Shown: piece by piece, positions 8,736 to 23,201 of the stretch | Numbering within the stretch: position 1 is the stretch's first letter | How the letters are laid out: each line of letters starts with the position of its first letter | Source: Limnanthes douglasii subsp. nivea | Taxonomy: Eukaryota > Streptophyta > Magnoliopsida > Brassicales > Limnanthaceae | NCBI GenBank assembly: GCA_036936605.1 | Contig: JAUPFV010000005.1 | Coordinates: 232,405,770-232,469,769 of the forward strand | Reading direction: 5' to 3' | DNA: 64,000 bases | Notes under the pieces: model-generated | Seen by the model: the letters and a program-made list of their open reading frames with translations, nothing else | The model's database searches: none | What the model was told of the DNA's origin: nothing | Position numbers and translations under genes: made by a program

Positions 8736-11700
8736 TTATAGTAACTCAAGTCTCATGCAGTTTTTTATCTTTGAAATCGGTAATACATTGGTCATATCAC
8801 TTAAATGATTTTCTTTGTTAGAAATCATAGCCACCTTTACTTGCTTTTTCACAATCATGTATTTGATAAAATGCAACTTAATTTCTACATGTTTCATTCG
8901 CTCATAGAACTTCGGATTTCTCGTCAAATGAATAGCACTCGTGTTATCACATAATATAACCACATATTGCTCCACACCAGTGAGTTCACTTAACAATCCC
9001 TTCATCCAAATAGCTTCCTCCATGGATTCCATAGAAACCATATACTCAGGCTTATGTGGATGATAGTGTAAAAAACTTCTATATACAAGAATTTCGGCTA
9101 ATTACTCTTCCAAGAACAGTAAAAAGATAACCTAAAGTAGACTTCCATGTGTCGAGGAAGTCTGTGTAATTAGAGTCCATATACCCCTTCGAAACTATAT
9201 AACTCATATCCTTTTGATTGTAACACAACTCTATAACAGTCGAGCCCTTGAAGTATTTCATGGGAAACTTGAATGCATACCAATGCGGCTTTCTCGGATT
9301 CAACATGAATCTGCTCAAAACACTTATGGTATATGCAAGATCGTGTCTCGTACAAATTATAGCATACACAATTCTACCAATAAAATTGGCATAAGGTATC
9401 CACTATAAATACTTCTTATTTAATGTTTTAGTTGGTGCTTGAGTGACAATAAGTTTGAATTGGGAACCAAACTTTTGTATATATTCTTGTTGAAAGAAGA
9501 ATAGATGCCTATTTCTATGTTCCTCTTGATCCCAATACCAAGTATCATCGTAGCATCTCTCATATCTTTCATCTGAAACGCTCCTTTTAGCTAAGTCTTT
9601 ACCACTTCAATCTTATTCATGTTTCTACCACCTATTAGTATATCATTCACATACAATAGCAACAGGATTTGTATCTCTATATGTGTTTCAATATTCTAAA
9701 AGACACAATTATAGGAGCAAAAATGGACATATTTAATGGATCTGATAAAAGAATCAAATATTTTGTTTTATTGCATCGGCGATTGTTTCATCCCATAGAG
9801 GGTTCTTTTCAACAAACACATGAAACCCATTTTCCTTTCTTCAAACCTCTTTGGTTGACACATGTAAATTGTCTATTTCAATTCATCATGTAATAAGGTA
9901 GTGATAACATCAATTTGATATAGCTTAAGATCAAATCTAGCAATAATTGACAACAAAATATTTCATTACAATCTCCTTTTGCACCAAGCTCTTAGCCACG
10001 AGCCTAGCTTTGTAATTAGAAAACTCAACACCAAGAATACTTGGATTTCTCTTGAATATAAATTTAATTCTAACCAACTTATGACCCTTTGGTTGCTTCA
10101 CAATAATCCACGTGTTCATCTTGTTGAGAAATCTCAGTTCTTCTTTCATGGTCTCAAGCCACTTCTCTTTATCACGGATCTTAATAGTAGTTATGATAAG
10201 TTTTGGATTTAAAATCATGTTCAAGCATTTCAATCGATAAAGCATAACCAATTAAATCTACAAAACCATACATATGCGACTTTTTGATTGGTCTTTGTGA
10301 TCTATCATTCGTGAGTTGATAACTATCATGTTTATGATTTTCACTCATCTGATCATCTGAAGGCCCTAGAACAATAGAATTTTGGTTTGCTTCGGACCAT
10401 TTATTGGTTGAACTTCCTATGTACGATTCAAGGCGAAACTATACCCAAAATATTCTTCGGTAGCAGCGTCACCAGCTTCACTTTGTAGATCAGATTCATC
10501 ATCAACTTCACATCTCTTCTCAAAAAAACTAGGTTGAGTCTCCACCACCAAATCCAGTGGCATTCCCTCTTTATTGAAAACCATGTCGTTGTTTATCAAG
10601 ACCTATTTATATTCAGGTTCAAAGCACCATAACCTATAGCCTTTTACTCATTCGAGATAGCCAATGAACATACATTTAAGTGCTTTTGGCCTAAGATTAT
10701 CCTAAACACTCTTAAATGTTCTAGCTTAGGTTTCTCTCTAGTTCAAACCTCTTGAGGAAAAATAAACTTAAACATCGTATATAGACTCATGTTGATGATA
10801 TATGAAATTATTTTCAAAAATTCTTCCCAAACTCTTCGACCCATAACAGATGTATGAAGCATACATCTCACCCATTCCAACGGGGTTTTATCCATTCTCT
10901 AAGCAAGGCCGTTCTATTGGGGAGTCTCAGGTACAGTTGTTGTCTAGCAATGCCAAACTTTGTCTAATAGCACGTGAAATCTTTGTCATATATTCCAAGC
11001 CATTATCAGTACAAAGCTTCTACAATACTTTCTCGGTTTGATTCTCTACCAAAGTCTTCCAATTCACAAATGCAGTAAATGCGTCAACTTTGGTCTTCAA
11101 AATAGATCATATACTTTCCTAGAATAGTCATCAATCAGCGACATAAAGTACCTTACATGACTTATGTTAGTTCCCTGTGTTGGACCCCAAAGGTCTGAAT
11201 AAACATAATCAAGTACTTCATTAGATATATTGTTGTTGGGCATAAACTTCACCCTTTTGCTCTTACCCAAAATGCAACTTTCACAAAAACTCAGCTTCTG
11301 AACTGTTGTACCATCTAACAACCCTTGTTTACTTAATTCACTCAGTCTATCTCACTTAAATGCCTCATCTGATGATGTCACAACTTGGTAAAATATTTCA
11401 ACATACTAGATATACCCCTTACTACTATAGTACCCTCAAGAACTAACACACCATTATTTATATAAACTTTCATAATAACAACGGGGCCTTGCAAAATCCT
11501 AAGTTTGTTGTCTTTAACCCTATAGATAACCCTTTCCCATCTTACATCCCAATAGAAATAAAGTTATGTTTAACCTCAGGTACACAATTACTCTCTCAAT
11601 TTATGTAGACAACTTGAGTCGTACCGTTCTAATCCCTTTGACATCACATGATTCATTATTCATAATGATGACCCTTCCACTATCAAGAATTAGCAGGTCT

Positions 11701-12627
11701 TCAAACCAATACATATTGGAATTCATGTGAAATTATACACCCAAATCTAGCACCCATTTATCATTTTACTTGGAATAATAAGAAGTTATCAACCCATCAG
11801 CGAACTCACAATCATCAGAAAATATTGCAACATCTCTGGTTTCAGGTTTTTTATAGTTGTTGCATTTTTCCTTCTCTGGGAAATTTTGGTTGATATGTCT
11901 TTTTTTCTATCCAATTGATGTTTTTGAACCCATCAACCGAGAGTTATATTCTCTTACTTGAATCCACCTTTCCTGGACTACCATTCACACTCAGTATGTG
12001 CCATTCTCAGTCACCTTCCAAAATACTCTTCTTTTGAATATATTTTAAGTTCAATGTGATCTTGGATTTGGCACGGTCTCCGTAAAATGTTCATACTCCT
12101 TCGACAAAGAATCGTGAGGATGATTGATTGATCATATTCCTACACCTTTAGACTAACTACATTCAAGTTGTGTACAATTCGGTTGTAATCATCTAGATTC
12201 CTTCGGATCTCTGTACTATTATTCATAAAAAGCGTGTAAATGTTTTTCTTCAGATACAATCTCGTTACCAAGGAATTCTTCATGTAAATCGATTCCACTC
12301 GATTTCATATCCCTAATGGTGTATGCTCTTCTCATACCTCTCGCAACAATTTATTTTCTAAGCTCAATATGAGGGCACTACGAGCTTTAGACAATATATG
12401 ATATTAACTTGTGTAGATTTATTGTCGATAGTAGCCACCAATCCTTTATGTATTATGTAGGCCTTCTAGATTTTGAAGTCATTAGATCCATCAAATTTTT
12501 CTAGACTAAGCTTCATGGAACTCATCTTTCATGGCTTTCACTATTTTCAGGCGAGATCTACTCTCTAACCTTCAGGTTGACACTCAAGCTACTCCTTCTA
12601 TTAAAGCTTCATACTCATCGCACCACT
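8736..12627 (-). mobile_element. Decayed Copia retrotransposon, internal region (gag to RNase H)
   Basis: Reading leftward: gag starts near 12525 with MSSMKLSLEKFDGSNDF. The pre-integrase/integrase part at 11321-11097 has CESCILGKSKRVKF, YSDLWGP and MSLIDDYSRK; a further integrase piece near 11020-10990 has a TDNGLEY-like segment. The reverse transcriptase N-terminus at 10251-9937 has MKEELRFLNKMNTW. The RT/RNase H connection at 9369-9079 includes MYAIICTRHDLAY and KSTLGYLF, and RNase H at 9041-8736 has ESMEEAIWMKGLL, DNTSAIHLTRNP and HVEIKLHFI. Many stops and frameshifts make it inactive. Domain order INT-RT-RNase H is diagnostic of Copia. I found no matching 3' LTR at the left end, so the element seems truncated there. 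Confidence 0.88.
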
Positions 12628-13435
12628 TGTTAGGGGTTAAACTACTAAATCGATATGTCATGTCAAGAACCGATATATTATTAAACGAATGAAAGAACGA
12701 TCTAATAATTATGTACAAGATGAGCAATAAATAAATAAAAAAGTAATAAAACCAAGCACACAATATGGTATTTAATGTGGTTCAAACTGTGAATAAATCC
12801 TACATCTATGCGCAACACACACTATCTTATATATAAGTAGGTTAAAGAAAGACTCTCGAAACAAAAAAGAATCAATAACTAATTATATTAAAATATAACG
12901 TGATTCACAAAACCCTATCTTCAATGTTTATCTCTCACCTCATTTATCTCTCAAAAGACTTAGATTTATTTTACTCTCTCAGAAAATATCTTCTCACCTA
13001 ATTGTTTTATTACAATTACAGCCGCATCACATCACAATCATGACATATGTTGCATAGCAATATCTTCTTCTATTTATAGGTTTATAGAAAACTCTAATTC
13101 TTCATCAGACGCTCTAGATTAAAGCTCATTAATCAGTGACTGAAATAACTCATACTATATTACTATAAGAAGGCGTAATTGATATAGGATACCTAGTAAA
13201 CCGAATATTCCGCTTCGGCCAAGTGATGTCGTGATCAAACATATTTCAGATCAGAGTGGTGCTTATGCTCAGTCCGCTTCGACCAACCTCTTATGACCAT
13301 CTTGTTTTGACCAGCATGCTTCGACTCAATACATATTTTCGTCAACCCAATAGATATCAGTCTTCTACAGCTTGTCTCAACCTTTAAGATCAGTAGACAT
13401 CTCTGCAACTAAATTACGATTTAATCTATCTAACA
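12628..13435 (-). repeat. 5' LTR of the minus-strand Copia element (808 bp)
   Basis: On the minus strand the block opens TGTTAGATAGATTAAATCG at 13435 and closes CCCCTAACA at 12628, giving TG...CA ends. A TATA-like CCTATAAATAG (minus) lies near 13083-13073, as expected for an LTR promoter. Just inside the right-hand internal border the minus strand reads TGGTGCGATGAG, a degenerate version of the initiator-Met primer site TGGTATCAGAGC. Bounds are inferred without a partner LTR. Confidence 0.6.
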
Positions 13436-15250
13436 CCCATGAAATCTTTTGGTATTACCTCTATTGAAGAGTTACTTATAACCTACAACTAACACTGGCA
13501 GATTTTGATGATGTATGATGTTTGGTTGTTGTTAAAACTTGGTATGGCTGAGTATTCCAAAGTTGGGTTGCTCTTCAGGTGGGGTTTCCTTAATACTTTT
13601 TTATTATTATGAGCAAAAATATGTTTATTAAATGATCAACTTACTAGAAATGCAATAAAATATACATGGGACCCGCAATGGATCGTCGTTTATCGCATCA
13701 CTCAACCATATGCATCGGTATATCATGTAAATGAAATATAAGAACTTTTTTATGTTTATTCCAAAATATTGTCTGTTTTTTAAGTAACATAAAATTTGTT
13801 TAGCTGCTTACCAATGAGTAGCAGTATGTTGTTTAACAAAAATAACTAACCTATAAGGTTTGCTGAAGGTCGCACCAAAGTCAGCTCTGGTACATGCCTC
13901 CAATGATCCAAATTTACAAATATTAATTTTGTTTTTCAGATGTCAAAGCTGCAACGCTAGTACAAAACGGTGTTATAGAGCTTTCACTATACAACACTGT
14001 AACTTATCTTAGGCAAGAACATATATAATCGTTTTATTCACCTTACACTCACTTTTTTTATTGTGACCGAGAAATAATAATTAGAACCAATATGGAGATC
14101 AAAATTTGACATTAAATTTGGATTGTCATAGTTTCAGTAAAAAAATCTGATCAAGTAGCGGTTGCCTTTAGTGAGGTCAAATTTATAAAAGTTTCCAATG
14201 GTGAAGTTTAATGGTAAAATATCATATAAATTGCTTGTCATTCATAGTGAAAATAATGTATTTGTATAAACTAAAAGAAGTAAGTTATGTTTTTACACTT
14301 ATAATATAATAATAAAGAATAATATTGAGAATTTTGAAAGTAGTAATACCTCAAACAAGTATGAGTCTCTTAAACCAGATTATGAGAATTTGTTTGAGAC
14401 AATATAAAGTTTTAGAGTTTGCCTAAATGATTAGAGATATTAAGATTCATGTATATATTATCATATATGTGTCATCCAAACAGACATTATTAATATCTAA
14501 TTTTTAGTTTTTTTCGTTTTTAAAATTGATGTACTCGTGACAAATCTTTTACTTAAATACGTGACCATTTAAAACTTGTAGTATAATAAACTCTTGGATT
14601 CTTATGAAAACTTTTATCCCTGCACACGGTTCTACTTCTCTTGGTTATCATATTTTGATAATGTTTAAACTTAAAGACAAATGTATATGGATTCTTTACG
14701 AGCATATAATATTATGCATCCACAAAAATTTTTGAACGTAGAATTGCAAAAGCATTTCGAATTTTATCGGATACGCATATTTTATTGTCGTCAATTACAT
14801 TACTCGTAGGTTACTCGTATTTATTTATTTTCAATTATCTTAATATATTTTGTATTTATACGGTTCTGTAATGATAAGAATTTAACTTTTTAATCACATA
14901 CTGTTAGAGCAAATTTACATTTTTCTATTTTTTTTTTGTCTTTTATTATGTTGTCGGGTAATTATTTTAGTTTTTCGTCGGTAATAATTTTTTATTTTAT
15001 CATGTTTTCATTCTTCTCTACAATATTTCTCCACTTTAACCATAAACCATGGTTAATCCTTCCACCACTATTTTCAACACAAATGACTTTCACAACATTT
15101 CTATTAGCATTGTTATTACCCCAAACCTTCTAAAACTAACCTCCACCAACTATCATGAAAATTATAATTTCAGACTCTCTTTATTAGGTATGACCTCTTA
15201 GGAGAATATAACTCTAAGTCCTATCGATCGGTCTCTCTCATACTAAATAA
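13436..15250. other. Intergenic, no gene seen
   Basis: AT-rich non-coding sequence. The frame at 14936-15133 is Phe-rich and has no family pattern. No tandem array or terminal inverted repeat recognised. Confidence 0.4.
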
Positions 15251-15461
15251 TACCACTTGTGTTCCATAATACATGTCTTTTCAAAAAATATTATTTGTCA
15301 CATTTTAAGTCTCTTTAGTATAAAATATAATTTTATTTATTATTTTCCATCAATTTGTGTTTGTTTTTTTCTTTATTTTTTTATAAAAAAAAGTAATTAT
15401 TAGTTTCTTTAATACTTGTGTTTAAACCTTAAAAGAGATGTATTATGGGACGGAATGAGTA
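15251..15461. mobile_element. Stowaway-like MITE (Tc1/Mariner type), 211 bp
   Basis: The left end reads TACCACTTGTGTTCCATAAT and the right end, reverse-complemented, reads TACTCATTCCGTCCCATAAT, both continuing ACATSTCTTTT. These match the plant Stowaway consensus (TACTCCCTCCGTCCCATAATA) with a TA border. The core is AT-rich with no coding capacity. Confidence 0.75.
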
Positions 15462-17146
15462 AAACCAAATATAATCATGATCAAATCATCTAGATCCGAC
15501 ATGATCAATTAATCTTGATTTTAGTCATTGGTTCCACCTTAGACACCATCATATCATTGATTACACAAGTCAAAAAATCTTACGAAGCATGGACAATCCT
15601 AGTTACTACATGCGCCACATGTTCTCGTGGTCGCATCAAACAAGTAAAATATCATCTAATTTCATTTGTTATCCTTAGACTGATCTTGTTCATGTCTCTT
15701 CTGAATATCAGCTAATAGATTCGTTTACCAAGTCATTTACACACCAACGTTTTTAAAACTTAAACACAATATTAGAATTCTCTATCAGCTCCATCCTTAG
15801 GGGGCATAATATAGACAATATGTTACTTAATCGATATAATAAGTTATTAACAATTATTTTTCCTCACTATCTTATATGTATTTGTCATCATTTATTCGTA
15901 TTTAGTTATTATCAGTTACATGTATCTATTTGTCATCGGTGACGTAAAGTTAGTTACTTGTAAATTATTTTATTTATATGGTTATTAGATGAGAAGAAAT
16001 CAAGTTTTTCAATCTATTAAAATGGCAATAACTTGTTTTTTTAATCATTTGTGACAACCAATATGAGAATGAACATTTTTTTCAACATGTTATAACCTTT
16101 AAAATAATATTTAGTTAAATTACCTATGACGGAATATGTCGTAAAAAATATGAGTAGAAGGTGATATCATATGGGAAATCCATATTATAAAGGTTGTTGA
16201 TCATTGTAAGGAGAATTTTGATAAAGTTTGAACATAAAATACAATTTTGTGTATATTCGTTAAGGTCAATATTGGAATTTTGAATAGAAAAAAACTAATA
16301 TTGGACTAAGAAAACATAATATCATACATTATACTATATAGATTATCTTTTTCAAAATGAAAATTGTTTCTCGTTGAAAACTATAACTTTACAAAAGTGA
16401 GTTTTCATGCGGATGTCAAACATTTGTATCATTCTTGAAACAAGATAAAAAAATAGGCATTTATGAATGTGGAACTAAAATTTATGTGAAAATTAATCAA
16501 GTTGTTGTTAGTAAAAGGTTAATAAGACAGCTTTTACTTCATAATTAGAGTAGTAATTAGTTTATCAATTGGATTTCAGTTTGAAAAACCTTTATCTAAA
16601 ATTCATAAAAAAAAATAGTTTAGTTAGTGTCAATATATTTTAGGTCATTTTGATAAAAAATATCTATGTTTATTCACAACCATGTCATTTTGTTCAAAAC
16701 ATTGATGTTTCAAGTTTAATTTACTTTGTATAGTAAAACCAATAAACGACCTAAATATCTTCACCCCAATATGTTTGAAAAGTTTATTATTATTTTTAAC
16801 TTATATTTTTACGTGTATTTTTTTATATATAAATATTTAATACTTTAATTTAGTTTATAAAAAAATTCAAATAGTTTACTAAACTTGTTCAGCAAGTGGT
16901 TATAATACCTGATACTATTAAAATATAAAGATGGTCCTCATAAGTTAGTCTGTATTAGGTACAAATTAATATTTGTATGAGTATTAGAATTTTTATACGA
17001 AAGGGCATGAGATTTTTCATATTGACATGCATCACCAAAATGTAGAACATATGTGTTATTAAAATTCTCGAAACCATGCTTCAAAACAGTAGTAGTATTT
17101 AAGAAGTAAAGTATTCTCTAACCTTTATGGGGAAGGCCGATTGAAA
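15462..17146. other. Intergenic, no gene seen
   Basis: AT-rich non-coding sequence. A frame at 15515-15715 has no recognisable domain. Confidence 0.4.
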
Positions 17147-17449
17147 ATGTAAAAGATACAAGTCAAAGATACTAGTTGTTCCTAAATATTATTTGATTTA
17201 TTGGTTATCGATTTTATAACTAGATTTACTTAATTCTAAAAATATACAAGTCAACTCCAAATTTTGATATATATTGGTTTACCATTGTATCAACCTAAAA
17301 TTGATACTAATTTTTCTACACCATAACTCTTTATCTTTACTTTTGCAATCCGTCATTAAATTCCTTCAACGTCTGTTTCACCGTGGTTGATTCTCATAAA
17401 TATCACTTTACTTCGGTCGTTATAAATATGAAATCCTAAATTTATATCA
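17147..17449 (+). repeat. Probable 5' LTR of plus-strand Copia element
   Basis: The stretch 17160-17250 aligns by eye with the 3' LTR after 20897: both share AGTCAAAKATA, then TGGTTATYGATT and TT(A/G)CTTAATT(C/T)TA. After it comes TTGGATATAGAATGC near 17451, a degenerate initiator-Met primer site. Both bounds are approximate because the LTRs have diverged strongly. Confidence 0.5.
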
Positions 17450-20400
17450 TATTGGATATAGAATGCGACCGATAATAATTCTTTGCCAACCTTATTCAAG
17501 GTTCATACATGCGTTCATGATGTTCTTGAGCACATCATATCACTGACAGAATAGACAGCAAATAATGTTTATGAGAAATCAATGCAACAAACCTTGTTTT
17601 TGGAAACGAGTAAACATCATTATTATTTAATGAATTTATGCTACGGTTTCTTCTGATATCCTCAAATTCATGCTCGTTGATGATGACTCAAAGAAAATGT
17701 TTGAGAGAGTGTTGACAATATCTTCCACAATAATAAGCACTTGTGAGCTATGTATCTTTATTATGAGTTTACCAAAACGAGGTTTGAAAACTTTTATACT
17801 ATTGTATCATATTGCAACTGTCTTAAAATTCTGGTCGACTAATTATTATAGGTTAAATATCTCATCAATGACCATGTCATGATTTTGAAGCTACTTACAG
17901 GTTTTAATGAATCATACAAAATATTTTATTATGGTTATCCAAAATAAAAAGAATCTGCATTCTTTTGCCACGATCAGTTTCAAGCTTCTGTTGGCAAAGA
18001 AGAGCATGCAATAGTATGTTAAATATTAGCTAATAATTCTACTTGCATTATCCATGATTCGTCAGTTGATGATCATTCTGATCTTGCATCCACTCGTGAC
18101 TCATATTCTTATAGTTATCGTAATAATGCTTTCATCGAAATCATAACATAAAGTATAGAAAATCCGGTGGTATGTCCAACATTAAAGTCACCTTAGCGGT
18201 AGCTTTGATGGGTATTATATGGATGGTAATCATGGTGTTCAACAGCACTAAGGAAACCTCATTTTTAGTTTCCATGTGCATGATGGGCATGTATTGCATG
18301 CCCTTATCCCACTTTTGATAATTTGGTTAGGCTCAATATCTCTTACAACTACCACAATAGCAACATAGCATGCAATCTGGCATGAAACCGAGCATCATTA
18401 GCCTCCCACCTCAACAAACAACTTACCATGTCACGACACCATATCCAACTAACATTGAGGCCACTACAAATACTCTCGGTATCAATCTGTTATATGCAAA
18501 TTAATGTATGGATATCGGTGTCACCTCTCACATGACTTCCACCCAAGATTTCAGATGAGGACACATCTACTAAGGTTTATGAGTTGGGGATACATATGTC
18601 CTATCACCACCAATAAAGTCAGTTTATCATCCATTTTTCTCGTGTTATCACATTATTCATCGTGACTTCGGACTTCTTCGATTTTTAGTTTTATAGGGCA
18701 TCGTTATTATCTATTTTTGTTTGATGATTTCTCTATTTATTTACTTTTTTTACATCTTTTTATCGTACAAATATCTTTTTGTCATTTCAATCCTTCATCT
18801 GCAGTCAATTTTTATGGGATGTTAAAAACACTTAATGTGTTAATGGAAGGGAATTTACTAATATATATTTTAAAAGTTTGTGTGAAGGGAATAGGATCTA
18901 TTTTTGCCTCCATTATCCACATACGTCCAAAAAATAGAGAGTTTAAATAAAAAATAACTCCATCAACAATATCGTCCAAATGGTATCATTTTTTCAAATT
19001 GTTACCTATATTCTCAATATTCTTTAAACTAAACTATCGACATATAAGTGTTTTTTTGGCATATAAGTATTATTTTTTTATTCTTAATCGAAAATATTTA
19101 TTTTTATTTTATTTACATGTATGTGGATGTTTATGTTATCCTTTATTTGTATCCACTACAATAAATACGCTTCGACATCAGTTTACCTCATACATATTTT
19201 TAGGATATTTTCGTAATATTGTGGTTATAACTGTTATGATTTATCATCACATAAGATTATCATTAGTCGTCTTGTCATTTTTATGAAACTATATTTCTAT
19301 TTTCCAAGTTGTATTTTCCTTAATTATCTAAGTATGTTTTGTTAGATGATGATGTATCTTTTCTGTACTCCAATAATTAGTCTTTTAATTGGCTCCAGTT
19401 GTGCTAACTAATTTGTTTCCTCCTCTTATGGTGCATAGTCTGCCTCTCTTAGTCCTCCACAGTTAGGCCCTCAAACCACTCTACCTCTCACGATCGATTC
19501 ATTATTCTTTTCCCAATAACCATCTCTTATTACTGCACCTAGATCGATTATACGTAGTTAGCGGAGGATCTTTAAACCAAAGTATCACTTTAATCATCAT
19601 ACTAATGTCTCTAAGTCACATTTACCTTCAAACCTTTTATCTGTTATTTGAGATCTTAATAGTAAAATATCTATAAACGTGATATAGTTATCTTATTAAT
19701 AATAAAGTATGGGAGTTGGTGACATGTTCATCTAATAATAGTATTTGGTATATGCGGATGTTTAGTCAGAAAAAGAAATCGGATGGTTCTTTTGACGGGT
19801 ACAAGTCAGACTTGTAGACGATAGTGCAGGTCAATACGTTTCCATAAATTATGTATAAAATTTTAGTCATGTCGTTAAACCAACAATTATTTGTATTGTT
19901 CTAGATCTTGTTCTTTCAAAATCATGGTACCTTCACCATCTTAATGTAAAAATTGTTTTATTACATAGTGAACTCATGTAAAATCTGTATATGTTCAGCC
20001 TATATGGTACGCAGACTCGAATCCCTTATCTTAGTTTTTTTTTATAAAATAAATTTTTCTATGAGATCAAACAAGTTCTTCGCTTGATACCAAAAGTTTG
20101 CTTAATATCTATTTACTCATAAGTTTTATTATATCATATCGCATCAATTTCTTTTCACCTTTCATTAAAGGGATAAGTTACTCTTATGTTTTAACATAAG
20201 TTTGTCATCTTCTTTCTTAATAAGAAGTTTCCTATGAAATACTATGGGTTGTTGAGTTACTTTTGGGGTATTATTATCACTCGTCCTAGAGATAGTTTAG
20301 TTTTATCCCAATGTAAATACACTACTCAAATAATTGATTGAGCGGGCATGTCCTCATGTAAGTTAACACCCACTCCAATTAACATTACACCCAATATTAC

Positions 20401-20896
20401 TATTGATCGTGGCTTACATATTTATCCAGCTATGACTTCCACTCTTTCTTTTTATATAAATGTTGATTGGTCTATTGGGTATTTTTTTTATGATAATTTG
20501 GTCTATTGGTCGGCCTAACGACAATTGAAGTTGTCTCGTTCCAGTAATAAGACCGGATATCGAAGGGTTGTCAGTGTAGTTTTTGAGTCATGTTGGTTAT
20601 GAAATATTATTTTGGAGATTCTTTGTCCTATTCAGAGAGCTACATTGGTATATTATGATAATATTAGTGTGATATTTTTATCTAGTAATCTGTTCCAATA
20701 TTAAAATACCAAAGATGTTAAGATACATATTCATTTTGTTTGCAAAACATTTATAAGAGGAAAATTTGTGTACTTCATGTTCTAAAACGTTACCATATTA
20801 AAGATATCTTTGCAAATGGTATTCTCTTGGTTTTATTTGAAGATTTTTGGGACCGTCTCAACATATGTAACTCTCCAATTTCAAATGTGGGGAGAG
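17450..20896 (+). mobile_element. Decayed Copia retrotransposon, internal region
   Basis: Protease relic near 18508: CMDIGVTSHMTSTQDF, where DTGATSHM is usual (the DTG triad reads DIG). A reverse transcriptase piece at about 19920-20010 reads LHHLNVKIVLLHSEL, matching the LHQLDVKNAFLHGEL box. At about 20240-20340 GLLSYFWGIIITRPRDS matches the LSYFLGI box. RNase H runs from about 20500 with YWSAxRQLKLSRSSNKTGYR, then VYYDNISVIFLSSN and, at 20740-20890, VLHVLKRYHIKDIFANG and LFEDFWDRLNI. Stops and frameshifts are pervasive. The polypurine tract GTGGGGAGAG precedes the 3' LTR. It resembles an Ale/Tork-type Copia; the exact lineage is not established. Confidence 0.85.
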
Positions 20897-21055
20897 TGTT
20901 AGAATACACTAGTCAAATATATTAATCAATCTCAAATATCTTGTTGTATACTTGGTTATTGATTGTATAGTTATATTTGCTTAATTTTATAACTTTATAT
21001 ATTTATACATAGGTTTATTTCCTCTAATGTACCAAAATAAGTAGCTAATGGCTTC
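20897..21055 (+). repeat. 3' LTR of plus-strand Copia element (right bound approximate)
   Basis: Starts TGTTAGAATACACTAG directly after the polypurine tract and shares segments with 17160-17250. The end was not resolved, so the right coordinate is an estimate. Confidence 0.5.
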
Positions 21056-21239
21056 TTAGTCATCTAAAATGACTAATTTCTAATAAAATCAAATAAAGGT
21101 TTGTATTACTATTTAAATACCATATATGTTTAAATTATAAAAATACATTTAATATATTTTAACCCTATTATTTTTCTCATTTATTGTCTTCCTCATTCTT
21201 AGTAGTTTTTTTCATTTCTGATCAAACAATAAATCTTTT

Positions 21240-22015
21240 TAATTTTCCGTCAAACTATCGTTGAAAAACGTTTGGTATAGACATCGAAATTCGGTACCGG
21301 AACCGAAGAACCAAACTGAACTAAAATAAATAATTCGGTTCATATTCGGTTTTTGTGTAATACCCGAACGCTTCCCATTTTAATTATCCATTATTCTCGG
21401 TTTCTAGCTTAACCGAACCGAAAACCAATAAGGAACCGATTGAGTATTATAATTTTTTGGACATTTTTAATTCATCGCGTAACCTATTTTGATTTTATTA
21501 AAAACAATATTTATTCTTAATAGTTGTTCTTACGTTGAATAATGGACTTTTTAACAAACCAAACATTGTCTTAAATATGAGTATATAAACGCAAATGAAG
21601 AAATAGTTTGGACAAAACTCAAAGCAAGATTTTATGGTAATTGAACTTATAAAATTTTCAATCTCATAATAAGTATTTCGAGTGAAGAACGGAGAAATAG
21701 CAAGAGAAGACAACCCTAATATATTCATTTACTAACTACAAGTAAGACTGTCTATGTAATAGTATTTCTTAAATGGGTTGTATGGGATGAATCGTAAAGA
21801 TCTAACATTAGTTGTAAAAACTCAAAACCATTTAAATTATCCAAACAAACTAAAAAAAGTTTTTTGTTAGAATGATGGTTGGTGAATGGATACCACAGTT
21901 CTTACTCATCTGTAAAACTCCACATTCAGACAAACCATAATTTAAAATACTCATATCAAACCGAACTGAACAAAAAATGACTGAATTGAACCGAAGAGAG
22001 AGGATTTCTGCTGAA
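21240..22015. repeat. Degenerate repeat rich in CGGTTC/GAACCG words
   Basis: Between 21290 and 21440 the words TTCGGT, AACCGAA and CGGTTC recur on both strands, and similar words reappear at 21955-22000. This is typical of old foldback or MITE-like plant repeats. No clean termini or target duplication seen. Confidence 0.35.
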
Positions 22016-23201
22016 AACAGGTAAGAGAAATGCAGTTTCAATATATAATCCAATGTTTTAATAGTAATTGATGTTATAAAAAAATTAATTTATAATATAG
22101 ATTTAAACTTATTTTTAGTTTTCATTAGTATCTTTTAAAGGATCTTTACATACTAGGTGCAGAGAAATAAAAATAAAAACAAAAACAAAAACAAAAAATT
22201 TGCAAAATCTCACTTATTTTTTGGCTCGATATTCACCAATATTTTGAACTTATTTTTTATAATCTTGATTTTGATGTACATAATTTAAATCTCAATTAAG
22301 TCAACAAACGAATATTAAGGCTTCTTATCTTCTTTGTAATCTTGGTAAGAATCTTGAAACTTCAAATCTATACCACTCTTACATCTTAAAACAAACAAGC
22401 GAAATTCCAGCAAAGTTCTATCAACACCTCATACATTCTTCTGATTTCATAAAAATAATCTTTCTTTCTTTCTCTAATGAAAATTTTGTTCTTGATAGAT
22501 GATTTTATTTTGCTAAGGGTATAAGAAAACTAAAACCAAGTCATACAAACAGCTGGTTTCTTATTGAGTTGAATCTGGATTTATATGGTACTTTTTCTCA
22601 CAGAATATAGTAAAATATGGTTATAGGTTTTGAGCACCATCCGGTAACGGTTGAGTTTTAGTAACTGGTTGATAGATCGGGTTGGTTGGAATGATCAAAG
22701 TGAGTGTAGAATAAACAAACACTACTAGTTTGGTTTGAAACAAAGAAAGCTTTAATGTTCATACAGAGTTGCACACCAATTGTTCCCTTGAAATCCTAAC
22801 CTCAAAAAAGTTGAAGCTATACTTTCAGTCCAATCAAACGTAATACAATATTATAGAGAAGAACGATTCAGCTTGAACAATTTTATATACTTGACGAGAA
22901 TCTGAAAGTATCTTGATAAACATATATGAGTACTGTCTTGCAAGTTATTAAGTTAACAATTTAAGTTTAATTTCTTAAAGGTCTCACGATGAATAATAAT
23001 CACAGAGATGATTTTTGGTTGATATTTGACTTCGTTCTTAGTATGAAATTTCTTTTATATATTTCTAATAACATATTCAACCTTCTAAACTTCATCCATT
23101 ATTAGATATCCAACTTTCAAGAAATGTAATGGCATTGAGTTGAGCAAGAGCTCGGTCTTTGTTGAAATCTAAACTATTAATGTTATTTTGAAATATGTTT
23201 A
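22016..23201. other. Intergenic, no gene seen
   Basis: AT-rich non-coding sequence, including a short (AAAATAAAAAC)-like simple repeat near 22170-22195. No domain recognised. Confidence 0.4.

Noticed and set aside
8736..9041. 3' LTR of the 8.7-13.4 kb Copia at about 8600-8735
   Set aside because: The words near 8590-8640 resemble those at 13440-13480 only over about 35 bp and do not match the LTR interior, so I did not call a 3' LTR.
14936..15133. Phe-rich short frame as a membrane peptide gene
   Set aside because: Composition follows T-rich DNA; no start context, splice sites or similarity.
18717..19286. Hydrophobic frames within the plus-strand Copia
   Set aside because: They fall in decayed AT-rich internal sequence of the element and do not match Copia domains.
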